Part shown: piece after piece, positions 7,254-14,500 of the stretch
Numbering within the stretch: the first letter of the stretch is position 1
How the letters are laid out: each line of letters begins with the position of its first letter
Source: Candidatus Sumerlaeota bacterium
Lineage (GTDB): Bacteria > Sumerlaeota > Sumerlaeia > SLMS01
DNA: 17,464 bases
Assembly (NCBI GenBank): GCA_020850785.1
Contig: JADZDZ010000251.1
Location: 1 to 17,464 of the forward strand
Direction of reading: 5' to 3'
Notes under the pieces: generated by a model
What the model saw: only the letters and a program-made list of their open reading frames with translations
Told to the model about the DNA's origin: nothing
Databases searched by the model: none
Translations under genes and position numbers: made by a program

Positions 7254-8576
7254 ATGGTTTCTCGTCGAACGAGTGTATTGATCACAAGTATTCTTGCCGC
7301 CGGTCTTTGCGGCATTTTTGCGCCCGCCCTTGCGCAGGACCCCGGTGCGCCCGCAGCAGCCGATCCAGCGGCAGACCCTTTCATGAATTCCACGCCCGCA
7401 GGAACGGAAACCACTTTTGACCCATCATTCGGCGGTCCCGCAGCACCGGCCGCTCCCGAAGCTGCAAGCCCCGTTGCAACAGCGCCCGATGGCGCCATCA
7501 CGCCGGGGCCCATTTCCGCAGACGCAGTGGCCGCAGGGGAAGTTACCTCCCCGTTCGCCTCCGCACCGGGCGCGGCACCAGCTGCTCCCGCTCCTGCGGA
7601 CGCGACGGCAACAACTGCCGCAGCCCCGGCGACCGGCGGTCCCACAGCAGGCACGGGGAACACCGCAAATAACGGCAAAGGCATCTCCCAACTTTACGAA
7701 TTCCGCTACGTCCCCTCCGCCTCGTTCAACGGCCGCAAGATTGTGACGCGCAAGCAGATGACGCGCGACGAGGCGGCAGCATTCGACACGGCGGTTGCCG
7801 CCGAATTTGCCAAGATGGCGGAGGAGGGCGTCCTGCCGAACAAGCGCTTCAACAAGGCAACCGGCAACTCGCAGGAATGGGGGCAATGGATGCTCTACGC
7901 GTTCCAGTTGGAAAACTGGGCGACCTACTGCAGCAACGTGGCCCTCGGCGGAACAAACTTCAAGTTCGACCCCAACAATGACATCAAGTGGCCGGGTGAT
8001 CCGACGAAGCAGGAATTGGCGCAGGCAACCAGCGCGGGCGGAGAATTTGCGGGGGACGGCGGCGGCGGAAAGGGAGGCGGTGGGCGTCCCGAACGTCCGA
8101 AGAATATCTACAACGAAACTCGCTCCCTCGATGATCAAGTCATGGACTTCGTGCCAGTCCCCGATACGCGCGGCGGACAAGGCCAGCAGCCAACCGTGGT
8201 CGATCCCAAGCAGATGGACGACCAGACGAAGGAAATTTACAACCGCTTCCTGACCGCACTCCGCGCGGAGGAAAAACGCCAGACGGAGTTCCTGAAGAAA
8301 CTGGCGAACGACATCGACCAGCGCGCGCGCGATCGCGCCTCATACGCGGAATGGCGCGACAACCAGAAGCACATCGTGATGGACTACGTGAACGACTGGA
8401 ACCGCCGCTATGAAGGCAAGGTCGTCACGGTCGCCGGAGTGCGTTACGAATTGTACAAGCCCGGCACGGTTCCCAAGAACACCACGCGCTACGCAAACAT
8501 CGTGGTGACGGACTACGAACTGACACCCTACGACCTGCTGAACGAGGACGGAAGTCTGCGCGGGCCCGCGAAATAA
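7254..8576 (+). CDS. Secreted protein with Ala/Pro-rich linker and charged helical C-terminal half, function unknown
   Basis: 440 residues if started at the second of two tandem ATGs (7254). GGAGG at 7242-7246 is 7 bases from this ATG and only 4 from the one at 7251. A signal peptide is clear: basic MVSRRTS, a hydrophobic core, then ALA before QDPG (signal peptidase I site). The Cys in AAGLCG does not form a lipobox. Next comes a long low-complexity Ala/Pro/Thr linker (about residues 29-140). A folded region follows (about 145-255) with NGRKIVTRKQMTRDEAAAF and several Trp and Tyr residues, then a Gly-rich patch (265-277). A charged helical stretch (about 318-385) precedes the ending VVTVAGVRYELYKPGTVP...IVVTDYELTPYDLL. 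I recognise no family. It is probably periplasmic, with the linker perhaps crossing the cell wall. It is monocistronic, with a strong terminator 22 bases downstream. Confidence 0.85.
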   Translation: MVSRRTSVLITSILAAGLCGIFAPALAQDPGAPAAADPAADPFMNSTPAGTETTFDPSFGGPAAPAAPEAASPVATAPDGAITPGPISADAVAAGEVTSPFASAPGAAPAAPAPADATATTAAAPATGGPTAGTGNTANNGKGISQLYEFRYVPSASFNGRKIVTRKQMTRDEAAAFDTAVAAEFAKMAEEGVLPNKRFNKATGNSQEWGQWMLYAFQLENWATYCSNVALGGTNFKFDPNNDIKWPGDPTKQELAQATSAGGEFAGDGGGGKGGGGRPERPKNIYNETRSLDDQVMDFVPVPDTRGGQGQQPTVVDPKQMDDQTKEIYNRFLTALRAEEKRQTEFLKKLANDIDQRARDRASYAEWRDNQKHIVMDYVNDWNRRYEGKVVTVAGVRYELYKPGTVPKNTTRYANIVVTDYELTPYDLLNEDGSLRGPAK

Positions 8577-8598
8577 AACACTATCAGTGATGATGCGC

Positions 8599-8635
8599 GA
8601 AACCGGCGGAGGAAGACTCCGCCGGTTTCTTTTTT
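8599..8635 (+). terminator. Strong rho-independent terminator
   Basis: A perfect 12-bp stem, GAAACCGGCGGA (8599-8610) with TCCGCCGGTTTC (8618-8629), has a 7-base loop and is followed by six T residues (8630-8635). It begins 22 bases after the stop of the secreted-protein gene. Confidence 0.92.
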
Positions 8636-8642
8636 CCCTTGT

Positions 8643-8738
8643 GATGCCACCCCGCACCGCTCCTTTTGCTTGGGAAAGAATGTGCTGCCACCACAGCACG
8701 GCAAGGACACAATACGGAGCACGCGATGCCACCCCGCA
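8643..8738 (+). repeat. Direct repeat of 14 bases duplicating a start-codon region
   Basis: GATGCCACCCCGCA occurs at 8643-8656 and again at 8725-8738, 82 bases apart. The second copy contains the start of the acidic TPR gene. The first copy's ATG is in another frame. Between them lies an inverted repeat, GTGCTG (8682-8687) with CAGCAC (8694-8699) across a 6-base loop. Confidence 0.6.
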
Positions 8739-9244
8739 GCAGCGATGAAGATGATGATTCCTGGAGCGACAGCTCTGAAGATTATGACGATGATGACGAC
8801 GATGATGATGACGAGGAGGAAGGCGCCGAAATCGAAGCGCTGATTTCCCAGTCGGACGAACTTGCGGAGCGCGGAGACCAACGCAGAGCACTTCGCCTGT
8901 GGCGGAAAAACATCGACCGCGTCGCCGACGAACCGATCGCGTTCTACCAACTGGCGCTGGCCATTTTCCGCGTGATCGAGGAAGCCTCCGCCACGGAGGA
9001 AATCTGGCACGCCGACGCGGACCTTGTGGGCATGTACGAAGAAGCCATCGGAATCCTTGAAGAAGCAATCACCATGGACGACGAGCACGTTGATTCCTGG
9101 AACCTCTATGGCGCCCTGCTGGCATTGCGCGAAAACAACGAGGAAGCCATCGTGGCATGGGAACGTTCCCTCGACTTGGACCCCAACCAGAAAGTGGTGA
9201 AGGAAGACCTGAAGCGACTGAAGAAACTCGTCGAGGAAGAGTGA
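8726..9244 (+). CDS. Acidic-tailed tetratricopeptide repeat protein
   Basis: 172 residues from the ATG at 8726, supported by GGAG at 8716-8719 with a 6-base spacing; an upstream extension to 8666 is in frame but lacks protein-like character. The N-terminal 34 residues are almost entirely Asp, Glu and Ser, with nine consecutive Asp (21-29). Helical TPR-like repeats follow: about 36-69 (ALISQSDELAERGDQRRALRLWRKNIDR), a degenerate unit around 71-86, then 102-120 (MYEEAIGILEEAITMDDE) and 121-154 (VDSWNLYGALLALRENNEEAIVAWERSLDLDP). There is no signal peptide or membrane segment, so it is probably a cytosolic protein-protein adaptor. It leads a plus-strand group with the Bfd-like gene (46 bases downstream) and pdxA. 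The partner is unknown. Confidence 0.85.
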   Translation: MPPRSSDEDDDSWSDSSEDYDDDDDDDDDEEEGAEIEALISQSDELAERGDQRRALRLWRKNIDRVADEPIAFYQLALAIFRVIEEASATEEIWHADADLVGMYEEAIGILEEAITMDDEHVDSWNLYGALLALRENNEEAIVAWERSLDLDPNQKVVKEDLKRLKKLVEEE

Positions 9245-9290
9245 AACGTCCACGGAACAGGAGCCGGAAAAGAAACCCGAACGCGAGCCG

Positions 9291-9617
9291 GTGAGGCTTT
9301 CACCTCCGCCGTCCAACGTTTGTTTGTGCTTCCATGTTCCGCTGAACAAGATCGTCAAGTTCATCCGTCTGGAAAAACCCCGCGTCGCATCGCAGGTTTC
9401 CGAATGCTACGGCGCGGGGACGGGCTGCGGTTGGTGCATTCCCTTCATCGAGCAAATCTTCGAGCAAATGAAACGCGACCCGGACGCAAACCCGCAGATG
9501 ACCATGACGGCGGATGAGTACCGCGCGCGGCGCCGCGAATACCACAAGAAGATCAATTGGCAGGCAATGAAGGACGAACGACCGGAGGACACCACCCCGG
9601 AAAAGGAGCCACAATGA
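9291..9617 (+). CDS. Bfd-like [2Fe-2S] protein (BFD domain)
   Basis: 108 residues. The first 60 carry a complete BFD-type [2Fe-2S] domain: Cys11 and Cys13 in VCLCFHV, Cys46 and Cys49 in YGAGTGCGWCIPF, with the intervening helix KIVKFIRLEKPRVASQVSEC. The fold is shared by bacterioferritin-associated ferredoxin and by domains in NirB and NifU-type proteins. The cytosolic protein is expected to carry electrons or help iron release. The hydrophilic tail (about 61-108, DEYRARRREYHKKINWQAMKDERPED) is beyond the usual 60-70-residue Bfd length. The start is a GTG, the only usual start codon between an upstream in-frame stop and the first Cys; its ribosome site is poor. The stop overlaps the pdxA ATG as ATGA, so the two are translationally linked. 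No bacterioferritin gene is nearby. Confidence 0.85.
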   Translation: MRLSPPPSNVCLCFHVPLNKIVKFIRLEKPRVASQVSECYGAGTGCGWCIPFIEQIFEQMKRDPDANPQMTMTADEYRARRREYHKKINWQAMKDERPEDTTPEKEPQ

Positions 9618-10624
9618 AGCGCCTTCCCGTGCTGGCGTTGACGACCGGTGATCCGGCGGGAATCGGGCCGGAAATTTCGCTGCGCGCCGCCGCCGACGAC
9701 GAACTTCGCAGGCTGTGCCGCCTGATCCTGATTGGCGACGCAAGCGTGCTTGAAGGCATTCGCGCCGCGAGCAAGGTTGACAGCGCAATCCTGGCTTTCC
9801 CTGCAGAGCAGGCCGCCGCAGTGATCGGCAACAGCCCGCGCGATGGCGTGATCGAATTGCTCGACTGCCGAACGCTGCCACACGCAATCCCTCTGGCCAT
9901 GCCAAGCGAGCAGGGGGGAGCGGCGAGCTTCGCGTATATACGCACCGCCATTGAGCTCGCCCAGAGCGGCATCGTTGACGGCGTGGTGACTGCGCCGGTG
10001 AACAAGCTGGCGTGGAGCCTTGCCGGCGTGACGCAGCCGGGCCACACGGAAGTCTTTGCGGAGGAAACCCACTCCGATCCCTATGCAATGCTCATGTACA
10101 GCGACAAACTGGCCGTGGGGCTCGTGACGTGCCACCAGTCGCTGGCAACCGTCCCGGAATCACTGACGATGGAACGCATCGTCGCGACCGGGGAACTGCT
10201 GGCGGAATCCATCGCCAAGATTCGCGGCGGAAAGGTGCGAATCGCCGTGCTGGGGCTGAATCCCCACGCGGGCGAATCTGGGTTGTTTGGAAATGAGGAG
10301 CGCCGGATCATCAGTCCCGCAGTGCATGAACTGCAGCGGCGTGGCATCGACGCGGAGGGACCGCTTCCCCCCGACACCGCATTCACGGCAAAGGCGCTGG
10401 CGCGCTACGATGCGTTCCTGTGCATGTATCATGATCAGGGCCTCATCCCCTTCAAGATGGTGAGCTTCGATGATGGCGTGAACGTGACGATGGGGCTCCC
10501 CTTCGTGAGGACAAGCGTGGATCACGGGACGGCGGATGACCTTGCGGGGCGCGGCGTCGCGGGCATCACAAGCATGATCGCCGCGGCGAAGCTGGCGGCA
10601 CGTCTTGCGTCACGTGGCGATTGA
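9614..10624 (+). CDS. pdxA: 4-hydroxythreonine-4-phosphate dehydrogenase
   Basis: 336 residues, matching the family length. PdxA oxidises 4-phosphohydroxy-L-threonine with NAD in the DXP-dependent branch of pyridoxal phosphate synthesis; it acts in the cytosol as a divalent-metal-dependent dimer. Motifs: TGDPAGIGPE (11-20), TAPVNK (126-131), PGHTE (142-146), LNPHAGE (215-221) and MYHDQGLIPFK (271-281). His144, His218 and His273 correspond to the three metal-binding histidines of the E. coli enzyme. RTSVDHGTA is at 299-307. The start at 9614 has AAGGAG at 9603-9608 and overlaps the Bfd gene's stop by ATGA; a longer frame from 9557 is not supported. The 3' end overlaps the convergent kinase gene by 15 bases (10610-10624). 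PdxA2-like paralogues acting on related phospho-threonates are the main alternative. Confidence 0.93.
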   Translation: MKRLPVLALTTGDPAGIGPEISLRAAADDELRRLCRLILIGDASVLEGIRAASKVDSAILAFPAEQAAAVIGNSPRDGVIELLDCRTLPHAIPLAMPSEQGGAASFAYIRTAIELAQSGIVDGVVTAPVNKLAWSLAGVTQPGHTEVFAEETHSDPYAMLMYSDKLAVGLVTCHQSLATVPESLTMERIVATGELLAESIAKIRGGKVRIAVLGLNPHAGESGLFGNEERRIISPAVHELQRRGIDAEGPLPPDTAFTAKALARYDAFLCMYHDQGLIPFKMVSFDDGVNVTMGLPFVRTSVDHGTADDLAGRGVAGITSMIAAAKLAARLASRGD

Positions 10625-12484
10625 ATTTCCCGATGGGATCGAAAGAACAGAACCGGCAAGGGCTGATTCCACCCTGCAATGAAGCACGACGGTGAAGGTC
10701 GTGCCTTCGCCTTCAACGCTGTAGCAGGTCATTTCGCCGCCATGGGCATTAATGATGCGGCGCGCAATGGCAAGGCCAAGGCCCACGCCGGGTTTTTCGC
10801 GGGTGCCGCCGCGGAAGAACTTGTCGAAAATCCGCGTGATGTCCGTGCGCGAAATTCCCGGACCCGTGTCGCTTACGGCGATGATGACGGTGAGTGGATC
10901 ACTGCGGTCCTTCTTTGCGCGCACGTGAACCTTGTCCCCGGCGCGGCAATACTTCGCGCAGTTGCTCATCAGATTTTCGAACACAACACCCATGCGTGGA
11001 ACGTCGATGCGAAGCGGCGGAAGGTCCGTAGGAACATCCTGCGTGAGCGTGATCCCCTTCTCGCGCAATACCTCATGGAAACCATCCACCACGTCATGAA
11101 TCCACTTGGACGTATCAACGGTCTCCACCTGCATTTTCATGGCGCCGGCCTGAATGCGTGCCATGCCGAGCAAATTCTCGATGGTCTCGTGCAGCCGTTC
11201 TGATTCGTCGATGGCGGTGGAAAGCAGTTCCTTGTCGATCTGCGCAAGGTCCTCGTTGTTGCTCCTCAGCATGTGAAGGCTCATGCGCACTGCGGTGAGC
11301 GGGGTTTTCAACTGGTGGGAGACGGTCGCCACAAGGTCCGTCTTCATCTCATCAAGCTGCCGCAGGTACGAAACGTCGCTTAGCAGCAGCACCAGTTCAT
11401 CGGTTTCGCTCCCCTGCTCATTGAGGAGTGGAAAGACGCCGGGAAGACAAAACTTCTCATCACCGTTGATGAAGATTTGCAGCGACTTGTCCAGTTCGCG
11501 ACGGATTTCCGGATTCCCCGTGTGAGCCGCCTGCTCAACCATGAGGCGAATGGTCGGCCAAGGGATCCCCTCTGGCGCGGTGGCGGGCGCCGCTTCCACC
11601 ATCTTTCGTGCGATGGCATTCATATATCCGATGCGTCCATCGCGATCGAGAACGAACACCGCATCGGGAAGACAGTCCATCGCCATCTCGCTGCGACGCT
11701 CGATGCGCTTCATCAACCGTGCGTCGTCCCTGCGCGTCTCGCGCACGCGATGAAGGAGGCGATCAAGGGCATCCGCGAGGTCGCCTATTTCATCCGAGCG
11801 ACGGCGGGAACCAAGCGCCCTTTCAGGCGGCTCGGTGTCGTAGGAGTCGATCGCCATGACAAGCTCGCGCGTTGGTTGTACAAAGAGCCGACCGAGCGCC
11901 AACATGAACCCGATGCTCAACAAAAGACCAAGCCCCGCGATCACCATGAGCATCAACTGCGCGCGATCCAGTTTCACCTGAAGCTCCTCAATCGTCCGGT
12001 CGGACAGCTCCATGTTGGTCCTGATTACCTTTTCCAGCGACTCGCGCGTGCGCATCGCCGCAGGCTGGATCGTGCCCTCCCAATATGCGTTCTTCGCGGG
12101 GCCCGCCGGCATCATGTAGGCGAGGCGAACGCTTTCCGAATACTCGGCCCAGTTCCGCTTTAGCTCCACGATTTCTTCCGATTTTTCATCGAGCCGAACG
12201 CTGTGGGCGAATTCATTGATCATCGAATTCACGCGCTCGACGTCCCGCACGTGGGCGGTCGCGGATTGGCGATCCTCCTCCGTCGAGAAGAGCGCCGCGC
12301 TTCCAACCTTCGGCAATTGCACGAAAATCGACGTCGCATTCACGACGATATGACTGTTGTCCTGCGTTGCCTGGCCCAGGCTGTTGCTGAAATCAGAAGT
12401 CAGCGACAAGCTGACCCCCGCAAGCAGCAGCAGCAGGACGAGCAGGCCCCCGAAAGCGACAATGATTCTTTCGCGAATCTTCAT
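10610..12484 (-). CDS. KinB/NtrY-type membrane sensor histidine kinase
   Basis: 624 residues. TM1 (8-28) and TM2 (177-200) frame a periplasmic helical sensor region of about 150 residues. A HAMP domain follows (201-252), then a PAS domain (about 266-375, CLPDAVFVLDRDGRIGYMNAIARKMV at its start) and the HisKA and HATPase domains. The H-box is ATVSHQLKTPLTAVRM with phosphoacceptor His390. The N-box is FENLMSNCAKY (502-512), G1 DTGPGI (539-544) and G2 GVGLGLAI (566-573), all intact. The order TM-sensor-TM-HAMP-PAS-kinase matches KinB, partner of the NtrC-type regulator AlgB. The gene upstream is indeed an AlgB-like regulator, ending 30 bases before, so they should form one phosphorelay pair. The ligand is unknown. 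The start lacks a Shine-Dalgarno and lies 7 bases past an intercistronic hairpin. Confidence 0.92.
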   Translation of the reverse strand: MKIRERIIVAFGGLLVLLLLLAGVSLSLTSDFSNSLGQATQDNSHIVVNATSIFVQLPKVGSAALFSTEEDRQSATAHVRDVERVNSMINEFAHSVRLDEKSEEIVELKRNWAEYSESVRLAYMMPAGPAKNAYWEGTIQPAAMRTRESLEKVIRTNMELSDRTIEELQVKLDRAQLMLMVIAGLGLLLSIGFMLALGRLFVQPTRELVMAIDSYDTEPPERALGSRRRSDEIGDLADALDRLLHRVRETRRDDARLMKRIERRSEMAMDCLPDAVFVLDRDGRIGYMNAIARKMVEAAPATAPEGIPWPTIRLMVEQAAHTGNPEIRRELDKSLQIFINGDEKFCLPGVFPLLNEQGSETDELVLLLSDVSYLRQLDEMKTDLVATVSHQLKTPLTAVRMSLHMLRSNNEDLAQIDKELLSTAIDESERLHETIENLLGMARIQAGAMKMQVETVDTSKWIHDVVDGFHEVLREKGITLTQDVPTDLPPLRIDVPRMGVVFENLMSNCAKYCRAGDKVHVRAKKDRSDPLTVIIAVSDTGPGISRTDITRIFDKFFRGGTREKPGVGLGLAIARRIINAHGGEMTCYSVEGEGTTFTVVLHCRVESALAGSVLSIPSGNSIAT

Positions 12485-12491
12485 CGTGTTG

Positions 12492-12510
12492 TCGCGGAAC
12501 TTCGCCGCGA
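12492..12510 (-). promoter_or_regulatory. Intercistronic hairpin between regulator and kinase genes
   Basis: TCGCGG (12492-12497) and CCGCGA (12505-12510) are a perfect 6-bp inverted repeat with a 7-base loop. It fills most of the 30-base gap between the regulator stop and the kinase ATG and occupies the place where a ribosome site should be. It may lower kinase translation or mark an RNA-processing point. Confidence 0.4.
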
Positions 12511-12514
12511 ACCC

Positions 12515-13960
12515 CTAGATGATACCGTAGCGTTTGCGACGGCGATACAGAGTCGTTTGATCAAACCCCAGCGTCCGCGCCGCATCCTCAAGATTCGGAC
12601 ACGCGGCGAGAACGCTGCGAATGTGCTGCTCCTCTACGGCGTCCAGCGTCGCAAGCGGCCCGCACGATGATGCCTGTGCGGCATGGCTGGCGGACTCAGC
12701 ATGATCGTCCCCCGCCGGCACGGGGGTCCTGTTTGCGCGCATGCCGCTCCCCGTCGTGCTCTTCGAAATCTTGATGGGAAAAAGCTCCGGCCCCATCGGC
12801 CCGGTCCCCGTTGACAGAAGAAGACAGCGCTCAATCACGTTGCGAAGTTCGCGAATGTTGCCGGGCCAGGAATACTCCACGAGAAGATTCTTCGCCGCAT
12901 CGGACAGGGCGCGCGGCGGCCTGTTGTACGCGGCGGATAGTTCCGTAATCAGGCTCTCCGCGATGGGAATGATGTCCCCTTGGCGGTCGCGCAGCGGAAC
13001 CAGCTCAAGCTCAATCACGTTGAGCCGGAACATGAGGTCCTCGCGGAATTTTCCCTCACGCACATGCTGCTCCAGATCGACGTTGGTCGCGGTGATGATT
13101 CGCACGTCCGCCTTCTTTGTCACGGTGTCGCCAACGCTTTCGTACTCACGATCTTGAATGAAGCGCAGCATCTTCGCCTGAAGCGACGGCGTCATTTCCC
13201 CGATTTCGTCCAGGAAAAGCGTGCCTCGCTGCGCCGATGCGATGCGCCCCGCATAGTCCCGGTGCGCGCCGGTGAATGAGCCCTTCACGTGGCCGAAGAG
13301 TTCGCTTTCGAGCAATTCGTGTGAAAGCGATGGGCACGACACGACCACGAACGGGTGCGCCGCGCGGTGGCTGATTTCATGGATGCGGCGCGCGAGCACC
13401 GTCTTCCCCGTCCCCGATTCGCCGCGAATGAGAACCGTGACGTCGGTTCCCGCAACGCTGGAGGCGAGTTCGAGCATCCCCTTCATGCGCCCGTTGGAGG
13501 ATTCGAGAAGGGATTTCGTGCCCGCCGGCGAGGACTTGGCCACGCGCGAGGAAAGCTCTTCCACACGGCTCTCAAGATCGGAAATGCGGCGAACTTTTTC
13601 AACAATGTGAAGCACCTGATCCGGCGAGAAGGGCTTCGCAAGATAATCGGCTGCACCGTCCTGCATGGCCTTAACCGCCGATTCCACGCTGGCATGTGCC
13701 GTGATGATGACGATCTTCATCCACGGAAAACGCGAGTGAAATGGCGCCACAAGATCGAGCCCCGATTCGTTGCCAAGACGCACATCCAGCAGCACGATGT
13801 CGAACGTCTTCGATGCCGCCATCGCTTCCGCATCGGATGCCGATGAAGCCGTTTCAACGCGGTGCCCCTTGGCTTCCAGACAAATCTTCAGAACGCGGCA
13901 GATCGACGCCTCGTCGTCCACGACCAGAATATCCAACTTTGATTCGGGGACCCCAGCCAT
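12515..13960 (-). CDS. NtrC/AlgB-family sigma-54-dependent response regulator
   Basis: 481 residues from the ATG at 13960. The receiver domain (about 8-125) has Asp15/Asp16, phosphoacceptor Asp59 (LLDVRL), Thr87 and Lys109. The AAA+ domain (about 155-385) has Walker A GESGTGKT (180-187), the sigma-54 contact loop as GSFTGA (227-232, a common variant of GAFTGA), Walker B GTLFLDEIGE (246-255) and FREDLMFRLNV. The C-terminal Fis-type HTH is at 459-480 (DAARTLGFDQTTLYRRRKRYGI), close to AlgB. Phosphorylated hexamers should activate sigma-54 promoters. An ATG at 14047 overlaps the previous stop (TAATG) and would add 29 residues, but that stretch is AT-richer (15 of 29 codons end in G or C), carries a small AATCC/GGATT stem followed by TTTT, and precedes the normal family start. 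A weak TTGACC/TATTCC pair (14031-14005, 15-base spacer) could be an internal promoter. Confidence 0.92.
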   Translation of the reverse strand: MAGVPESKLDILVVDDEASICRVLKICLEAKGHRVETASSASDAEAMAASKTFDIVLLDVRLGNESGLDLVAPFHSRFPWMKIVIITAHASVESAVKAMQDGAADYLAKPFSPDQVLHIVEKVRRISDLESRVEELSSRVAKSSPAGTKSLLESSNGRMKGMLELASSVAGTDVTVLIRGESGTGKTVLARRIHEISHRAAHPFVVVSCPSLSHELLESELFGHVKGSFTGAHRDYAGRIASAQRGTLFLDEIGEMTPSLQAKMLRFIQDREYESVGDTVTKKADVRIITATNVDLEQHVREGKFREDLMFRLNVIELELVPLRDRQGDIIPIAESLITELSAAYNRPPRALSDAAKNLLVEYSWPGNIRELRNVIERCLLLSTGTGPMGPELFPIKISKSTTGSGMRANRTPVPAGDDHAESASHAAQASSCGPLATLDAVEEQHIRSVLAACPNLEDAARTLGFDQTTLYRRRKRYGII

Positions 13961-14046
13961 TCGCCGCAGCTTCTCCGCATTAAAAAATCCAATGGGATTA
14001 GCATGGAATACCTGAATTGCCTTCGGGTCAAGGGTGACAGACCTCA

Positions 14047-14223
14047 TTATCGCGTGGCGACGGGGTCTCCATAAAGAAAATAGAATACGGGCCCCACAAC
14101 AGGCAGCAGCAGAACGGCGGCGATCCAGAAGAGCTTCGAGGAGACGTCGATCCTGCCGGCGAGAATGATGGCAATCATGACCGCATCAATGACGCCAATG
14201 AATGTCAGGACTGTTTGAAACAT
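14047..14223 (-). CDS. PLDc_N-like small membrane protein
   Basis: 58 residues, too short for routine ORF lists: it starts MFQTVLTFIGVIDAVMIAII and ends at a TAA. Two hydrophobic segments are separated by AGRIDVSSK. The second, LFWIAAVLLLPVVGPVFYFLYGD, fits the PLDc_N pattern (Pfam PF13396: W...LPvlGp.lYllfG), the membrane-anchor domain found alone or before cardiolipin synthase/phospholipase D domains. No HKD catalytic motif follows, so this is a stand-alone anchor. It lies 38 bases after the DUF1328 gene, and its stop shares a base with an ATG that could start the regulator gene (TAATG, 14045-14049). A role as membrane partner of the adjacent two-component system is inference. AGGGA just upstream of the start is a poorly spaced ribosome site. 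Confidence 0.75.
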   Translation of the reverse strand: MFQTVLTFIGVIDAVMIAIILAGRIDVSSKLFWIAAVLLLPVVGPVFYFLYGDPVATR

Positions 14224-14261
14224 GGTCCCTGCACGACATCCGCCTTCATGCGAATCCGTTC

Positions 14262-14429
14262 TTACGCCTCAGGAACGAGATGCCCCACCACGAGACAGCC
14301 GGCAAACAGGACGATGAACACGCAGAAACAAATCCTCGCAATTCCCATCATCGCACCGGCAATGCCTGCGAAACTGCACATGCCGGCAACAAGCGCGATA
14401 ACCAGAAATGTGATGGCCCAGCCTATCAT
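14262..14429 (-). CDS. DUF1328 family small membrane protein (YtjA-like)
   Basis: 55 residues read directly from the minus strand: MIGWAITFLVIALVAGMCSF, then AGIAGAMMGIARICFCVFIV, and a short tail to a TAA at 14264-14262. This matches DUF1328 (Pfam PF07043), whose members read roughly M-x-x-W-A-x-x-FLV-x-ALIA...GFGGIAGAA-x-GIAKILF-x-IFLVLF. They are 50-60-residue inner-membrane proteins with two transmembrane helices and no established function. Three Cys residues are unusual for the family. It is the first gene of the operon DUF1328, PLDc_N-like, regulator, kinase. GGAGG lies 16 bases before the ATG, which is far, but the family N-terminus fixes the start. A candidate sigma-54 promoter is about 56 bases upstream. 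Confidence 0.85.
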   Translation of the reverse strand: MIGWAITFLVIALVAGMCSFAGIAGAMMGIARICFCVFIVLFAGCLVVGHLVPEA

Positions 14430-14484
14430 GCCCGTTCTCGTCTTTCCTCCCGCAGTGGAGGCACCGCGTTCCTGATATCATGTT

Positions 14485-14500
14485 ATCAAGCGGTGTGCCG
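14485..14500 (-). promoter_or_regulatory. Candidate sigma-54 (-24/-12) promoter for the DUF1328-regulator-kinase operon
   Basis: Minus-strand CGGCACACCGCTTGAT matches the consensus TGGCAC-N5-TTGCA with exact spacing. The -24 GGCAC is perfect; the -12 GC is GA here, which weakens it. It lies 56 bases before the DUF1328 ATG, and the operon encodes a sigma-54 activator, so autoactivation would make sense. Confidence 0.3.

Noticed and set aside
7223..7684. Minus-strand Ala/Gly/Val-rich frame of 153 codons opposite the secreted protein's linker
   Set aside because: It is the complement of the Ala/Pro-rich repeat region. The plus strand has a signal peptide, ribosome site and terminator.
8528..9364. 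Minus-strand frame of 278 codons across the terminator and the acidic TPR gene
   Set aside because: It crosses a strong plus-strand terminator, and its Ile/Val run is the complement of the Asp codon tract. The plus-strand TPR gene is convincing.
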